A program made the translations under genes and the position numbers. A stretch of DNA of 64,000 bases from Sphingobium sp. (lineage in GTDB: Bacteria > Pseudomonadota > Alphaproteobacteria > Sphingomonadales > Sphingomonadaceae), in contig JAHFPV010000004.1 of NCBI GenBank assembly GCA_023266575.1, positions 124,001 through 188,000 on the forward strand, read 5' to 3'. The first letter of the stretch is position 1; every line of letters starts with the position of its first letter. The notes beneath the pieces are model-generated. The model saw only the letters and a program-made list of their open reading frames with translations. It did not search any database and was not told the DNA's origin. This document shows, in pieces, positions 62,576-64,000 of the stretch.

Positions 62576-63598
62576 ATGAGCCTGATTATTGATTGCCATG
62601 GCCATTATACGGTGTTGCCCAAGGGGCATGACGCCTGGCGCGAAGAGCAGAAGGCCGCGTTCAAGGCCGGGACGCCATGCCCGCCTTATCCTGAGATTAG
62701 CGACGCGGAAATTCGCGAGACGATCGAGGCAAACCAGTTGCGGCTGATCAAGGAGCGCGGCGCGGACCTGACGATCTTTTCGCCGCGCGCATCGGCGATG
62801 GCCCCACATGTCGGTGATGAGGCGATGGCCAAGGAATGGGCGATCCGCTGCAATGATTTGATCGCGCGGGTCGTGGGGATGTTCCCCGAAACCTTTGTCG
62901 GCGTGTGTATGTTGCCCCAGTCGCCCAAGGCCGACATGCGCAATTCGATCGCGGAGCTGGAGCGCTGCGTCGAGATGGGCTTTATCGGCTGCAATCTCAA
63001 TCCCGATCCGGGCGGCGGGCATTTCACCCATCCGCCGCTGACGGACAAATATTGGTATCCCTTTTACGAGAAGATGGTCGAGCTGGACGTCGCGGCGATG
63101 ATCCATGTGTCGGGCAGCTGCAACCCGGCGATGCACGCGACCGGCGGCTATTATATTGCGGCGGACACGATTGCGTTCATGCAGCTGCTGGAAGGCGATC
63201 TGTTTAAGGATTTCCCGACGCTGCGCTTCATCATCCCGCATGGCGGCGGCGCGGTGCCCTATCATTGGGGGCGTTATCGCGGTCTGGCGGACATGCTCAA
63301 AAAGCCCGACCTGTCGACCCATTTGATGAACAATATCTATTTCGACACATGCGTCTATCACCAGCCGGGCATCGACCTGCTGGCCGACGTGATCGACAAC
63401 AAGAATATCTTGTTCGGATCGGAAATGGTCGGTGCGGTGCGCGGGATCGATCCGACCACCGGGCAATATTTCGACGACACCAAACGCTATGTCGATGCGC
63501 TGGACATCAGCGATGCCGAGCGCGCCGCCATTTTCGAGGGCAATGCCCGCCGCGTCTTTCCCCGGCTTGACGCCAAATTGAAGGAGAGGGGACTATGA
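62576..63598 (+). CDS. ligJ: 4-oxalomesaconate hydratase
   Basis: The 340-residue metal-dependent amidohydrolase-fold protein has DCHGHYTVLPKGHDAW, GFIGCNLNPDPGGGHFT, IHVSGSCNPAMHATGGYY, FIIPHGGGAVPYHWGRYRG and FGSEMVGAVRG, all typical of LigJ. It hydrates 4-oxalomesaconate to 4-carboxy-4-hydroxy-2-oxoadipate, the substrate of LigK. GAGGAAAG is upstream of the ATG at 62576; an earlier ATG at 62558 is less likely. It overlaps ligA by ATGA. Confidence 0.95.
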   Translation: MSLIIDCHGHYTVLPKGHDAWREEQKAAFKAGTPCPPYPEISDAEIRETIEANQLRLIKERGADLTIFSPRASAMAPHVGDEAMAKEWAIRCNDLIARVVGMFPETFVGVCMLPQSPKADMRNSIAELERCVEMGFIGCNLNPDPGGGHFTHPPLTDKYWYPFYEKMVELDVAAMIHVSGSCNPAMHATGGYYIAADTIAFMQLLEGDLFKDFPTLRFIIPHGGGAVPYHWGRYRGLADMLKKPDLSTHLMNNIYFDTCVYHQPGIDLLADVIDNKNILFGSEMVGAVRGIDPTTGQYFDDTKRYVDALDISDAERAAIFEGNARRVFPRLDAKLKERGL

Positions 63599-64000
63599 TA
63601 ACAGAAGATCCCAAGCATCAGGATATTCACGAATATCTGGCCGAGATGGAGGATATTCCGGGCACCCGCGTGTTCACCGCCAAGCGGGCGCGGCAGGGCT
63701 ATCATATGAACCAGTTTGCGATGAGCCTGATGAAGGACGAAAATCGCGCAAGGTTCAAGGCTGACGAACGCGCCTATATGGACGAATGGCCGCTGACCGA
63801 GGACATGAAACAGGCGTTGCTGGCGCGCGATTATAATCGCTGCCTGGATCTGGGCGGCAATGTCTATTTCCTCGCAAAGCTGTTTTCGACCGATGGCATT
63901 CCGTTCGCTGAAGCAGTCAGCACCATGACCGATATGGAATTTCCGCAGTATCGGGAGATGATGATGAATGGTGGCCGCTCGCCCGAAGGCCTGCGGTCGA
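63595..64000 (+). CDS. ligA: Protocatechuate 4,5-dioxygenase alpha subunit, 5' part
   Basis: The gene runs off the right end after 135 codons. The visible sequence EYLAEMEDIPGTRVFTAKRA, GYHMNQFAMSLMKDENRARF and YNRCLDLGGNVYFLAKLFST is typical of LigA, the small subunit of the class II extradiol ring-cleaving dioxygenase. With LigB (expected next) it opens protocatechuate between C4 and C5. A strong AGGAGAGGGG ribosome site lies before the ATG, and the stop of ligJ overlaps it by ATGA. Confidence 0.93.
   Translation, partial: MITEDPKHQDIHEYLAEMEDIPGTRVFTAKRARQGYHMNQFAMSLMKDENRARFKADERAYMDEWPLTEDMKQALLARDYNRCLDLGGNVYFLAKLFSTDGIPFAEAVSTMTDMEFPQYREMMMNGGRSPEGLRS

Overview
The window looks like one contiguous piece of a high-GC alphaproteobacterial chromosome, most likely from a sphingomonad (Sphingobium, Novosphingobium or Sphingomonas type). 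The reasons are the lig-type protocatechuate 4,5-cleavage genes at the right end, a TonB-dependent receptor next to catabolic genes, many acyl-CoA and short-chain dehydrogenase genes, and short GC-rich inverted repeats at gene junctions. The genus is inferred from gene content, not from a marker gene. No rRNA, tRNA, CRISPR array, transposase or integrase is visible. Almost all of the DNA is coding, with many 4-bp ATGA start/stop overlaps that mark operons.

Left part (1-17.6 kb): the end of a thiamine-diphosphate enzyme, an aldehyde dehydrogenase and a beta-propeller protein; then an IclR regulator divergent from an acyl-CoA ligase, a FAS1/MaoC-like hydratase and an SDR. A leftward operon follows (SDR, zinc alcohol dehydrogenase, metallo-beta-lactamase-fold protein with an alkyl-sulfatase-type C-terminus, sulfotransferase), facing an AraC regulator, two VOC proteins and a TonB receptor.

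Middle (17.8-37.7 kb): a long rightward run behind a TetR gene (quinone-oxidoreductase-like MDR, acyl-CoA ligase, NTF2-like protein, two SDRs, EthD-like protein, aldehyde dehydrogenase, second TetR). Next comes a leftward unit (3Fe-4S ferredoxin, SDR, fused double acyl-CoA dehydrogenase, enoyl-CoA hydratase) divergent from a P450, DUF35, thiolase-like and DUF2889 cassette. A two-gene 2-oxoacid dehydrogenase E1 and a dienelactone hydrolase-like protein follow.

Right-middle (37.8-57.6 kb): an aldo/keto reductase, two divergent acyl-CoA dehydrogenase pairs around a Rieske ferredoxin, a Rieske oxygenase, a class III CoA-transferase divergent from an acyl-CoA dehydrogenase / CitE-like lyase / CoA-transferase-like / enoyl-CoA hydratase / Rieske oxygenase operon, a parD gene with an apparently frameshifted parE remnant, a TauD-type dioxygenase with a TetR gene, two SDRs and a carboxylesterase. 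A palindrome of the form GTTGAACA-N2-TGTTC occurs both at the CoA-transferase/acyl-CoA dehydrogenase divergent promoter and at the TauD promoter, suggesting one regulator.

Right end (57.6-64 kb): the protocatechuate 4,5-cleavage (PDC) pathway. ligI-ligU-ligK run leftward and ligR, a beta-hydroxyacid-dehydrogenase-like gene, ligJ and the start of ligA run rightward. LigR carries two N-terminal HTH domains.

Taken together the window reads as a catabolic island: uptake, oxygenation (P450, Rieske, 2-oxoglutarate dioxygenase), CoA activation, repeated beta-oxidation-like rounds with heteromeric acyl-CoA dehydrogenases and aldolytic cleavage, and a central aromatic ring-cleavage pathway. Which compound the upper genes attack cannot be read from the sequence. 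A polycyclic or alicyclic acid side chain is a reasonable guess from the Ltp2/DUF35 and fused FadE-type genes.
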